Shown one piece after another: positions 6,681 to 7,315 of a stretch of 7,315 nucleotides of DNA (the stretch's first letter is position 1; the number at the start of each line of letters is the position of its first letter). The stretch is from Thermoflexus sp040289485. GTDB taxonomy: Bacteria > Chloroflexota > Anaerolineae > Thermoflexales > Thermoflexaceae. The stretch covers positions 1 through 7,315 of the forward strand of contig NZ_PSLG01000087.1 in the NCBI RefSeq assembly GCF_040289485.1, read 5' to 3'. Below the pieces are notes generated by a model. It made no database searches and was not told the DNA's origin. It saw only the letters and a list, made by a program, of their open reading frames with translations. Made by a program: the position numbers and the translations under genes.

Positions 6681-7315
6681 GCCTCCCGGTGGCGGTTTGG
6701 CGTCTGGTGGTGTCGCCCCCGGCCGATGGGGCGACGAACATGGCTATCGACGTGGCCATCGCGGAGGCGGTGGCCGCCGGGGAGGCCCCTCCGACGCTGC
6801 GCTTCTACCGATGGGACCCCCCCTGTATCAGCCTGGGCCGCCGCCAACCGCTGGAGGCGGTGGATCTGGAGCGCTGTCGGGTGGACGGCGTGGAGGTGGT
6901 GCGGCGCCCCACCGGGGGGCGCGCCCTGCTGCATGCCGAGGAACTCACCTACAGCGTGGTCTTCCCGGAGGCCGACCCGCGGGCGGCGGGCGGGGTCCTG
7001 GAGACCTTCCGGCGGTTCGCCGAGGCCTTCGCCCAGGCCCTCCGCCGGCTGGGCGTCCCCGAGGTGGCCATGGCCCCGGCCCTGACGCCCGCCGCGCGGG
7101 GCGATGGCTTTGTGTGCTTCGCGGTGCCGACGGACTACGAACTGCTGGCAGGCGGCCGCAAGATCATGGGGAGCGCCCAATGGCGCCACCAGGGGGTGGT
7201 GCTGCAGCATGGCTCGCTGCCGCTGGACGGCGATCCGGGGGCCGTCGCGCGGTATCTGCGGCAGGGCCCGGACCCCGATCGGATCCGGGAGCGGGCGACC
7301 ACCCTCCAGGCGGCC
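6677..7315 (+). CDS. lipM: LipM/LplA-family octanoyl- or lipoyl-transferase, 5' part (runs off right edge)
   Basis: The first 213 residues of a biotin/lipoate protein ligase-fold enzyme are present; this family attaches octanoyl or lipoyl groups to lipoyl domains such as GcvH or the E2 subunits of 2-oxoacid dehydrogenases. NMAIDVAIAE (21-30) is the N-terminal family helix. RRPTGGRALLHAEELTYSV (76-94) is the acyl-binding loop. CFAVPTDYEL (147-156) has Cys147 where LipM-type octanoyltransferases have the acyl-enzyme cysteine. GRKIMGSAQWR (160-170) has the conserved Lys162, followed by QHGSLPL (177-183). The cysteine favours a LipM-like octanoyltransferase over an ATP-using LplA ligase, but LipL or a ligase remains possible. 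The ATG overlaps the preceding stop (ATGA) and has no good Shine-Dalgarno of its own, so translation likely depends on the HicB-like gene upstream. Confidence 0.88.
   Translation, partial: MSLPVAVWRLVVSPPADGATNMAIDVAIAEAVAAGEAPPTLRFYRWDPPCISLGRRQPLEAVDLERCRVDGVEVVRRPTGGRALLHAEELTYSVVFPEADPRAAGGVLETFRRFAEAFAQALRRLGVPEVAMAPALTPAARGDGFVCFAVPTDYELLAGGRKIMGSAQWRHQGVVLQHGSLPLDGDPGAVARYLRQGPDPDRIRERATTLQAA

Noticed and set aside
6662..7210. Minus-strand 182-codon frame opposite the lipM gene
   Set aside because: It is antisense to a gene with clear LipM motifs, and its translation is His/Gly/Arg-rich without a recognisable domain.

Overview
The window is about 70% G+C, densely coded, and contains no tRNA, rRNA, insertion sequence or CRISPR array that I can see. 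It includes one run of ten Ns (6068-6077), so it comes from a draft assembly or metagenome bin. The gene mix (GH2 beta-mannosidase, HAD-IIA phosphatase, a YqeC-MocA fusion, DUF1028, a solitary HicB-like protein, a LipM-type acyltransferase) together with high G+C suggests a bacterium, perhaps a thermophilic Chloroflexota of the Thermoflexus/Anaerolineae type. That placement is an impression from gene content, not a demonstrated match.

Leftward block (6363 down to 1). Five genes on the minus strand are packed head to tail, probably as one transcript. They are a DUF1028 Ntn-hydrolase-like protein (5479-6363), a YqeC-MocA fusion for molybdenum/selenium cofactor maturation (4094-5482, ATGA overlap with the previous gene), a HAD-IIA phosphatase (3248-4069, 24 bp gap), a beta-mannosidase (681-3266, 19 bp overlap) and the first half of an MFS permease (1-650, 30 bp gap and a very strong Shine-Dalgarno). 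The mannosidase, phosphatase and permease could form a sugar-handling set. The upstream pair points to a molybdenum-hydroxylase maturation or amide/peptide role. No single pathway obviously ties all five together.

Divergent control region (6364-6491). This 128 bp gap separates the leftward block from a rightward pair. It holds a plausible sigma-70-type promoter for the leftward genes, whose 17 bp spacer contains an inverted repeat (ATCGAA, 7 nt, TTCGAT) that could be an operator. It also holds an AT-rich -10-like element facing right.

Rightward block (6492 to the end). A 62-residue HicB-like protein without a visible HicA partner is translationally coupled (ATGA) to a LipM/LplA-family octanoyl/lipoyl transferase that runs off the right edge.

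A window-wide feature is the excess of the palindrome GGATCC: 18 copies by hand count, against about 2-3 expected from base composition. I found no clear sign of a defence island or another wholly new system. The best leads are the cofactor-maturation fusion, the orphan HicB coupled to lipM, the promoter inverted repeat and the GGATCC enrichment.
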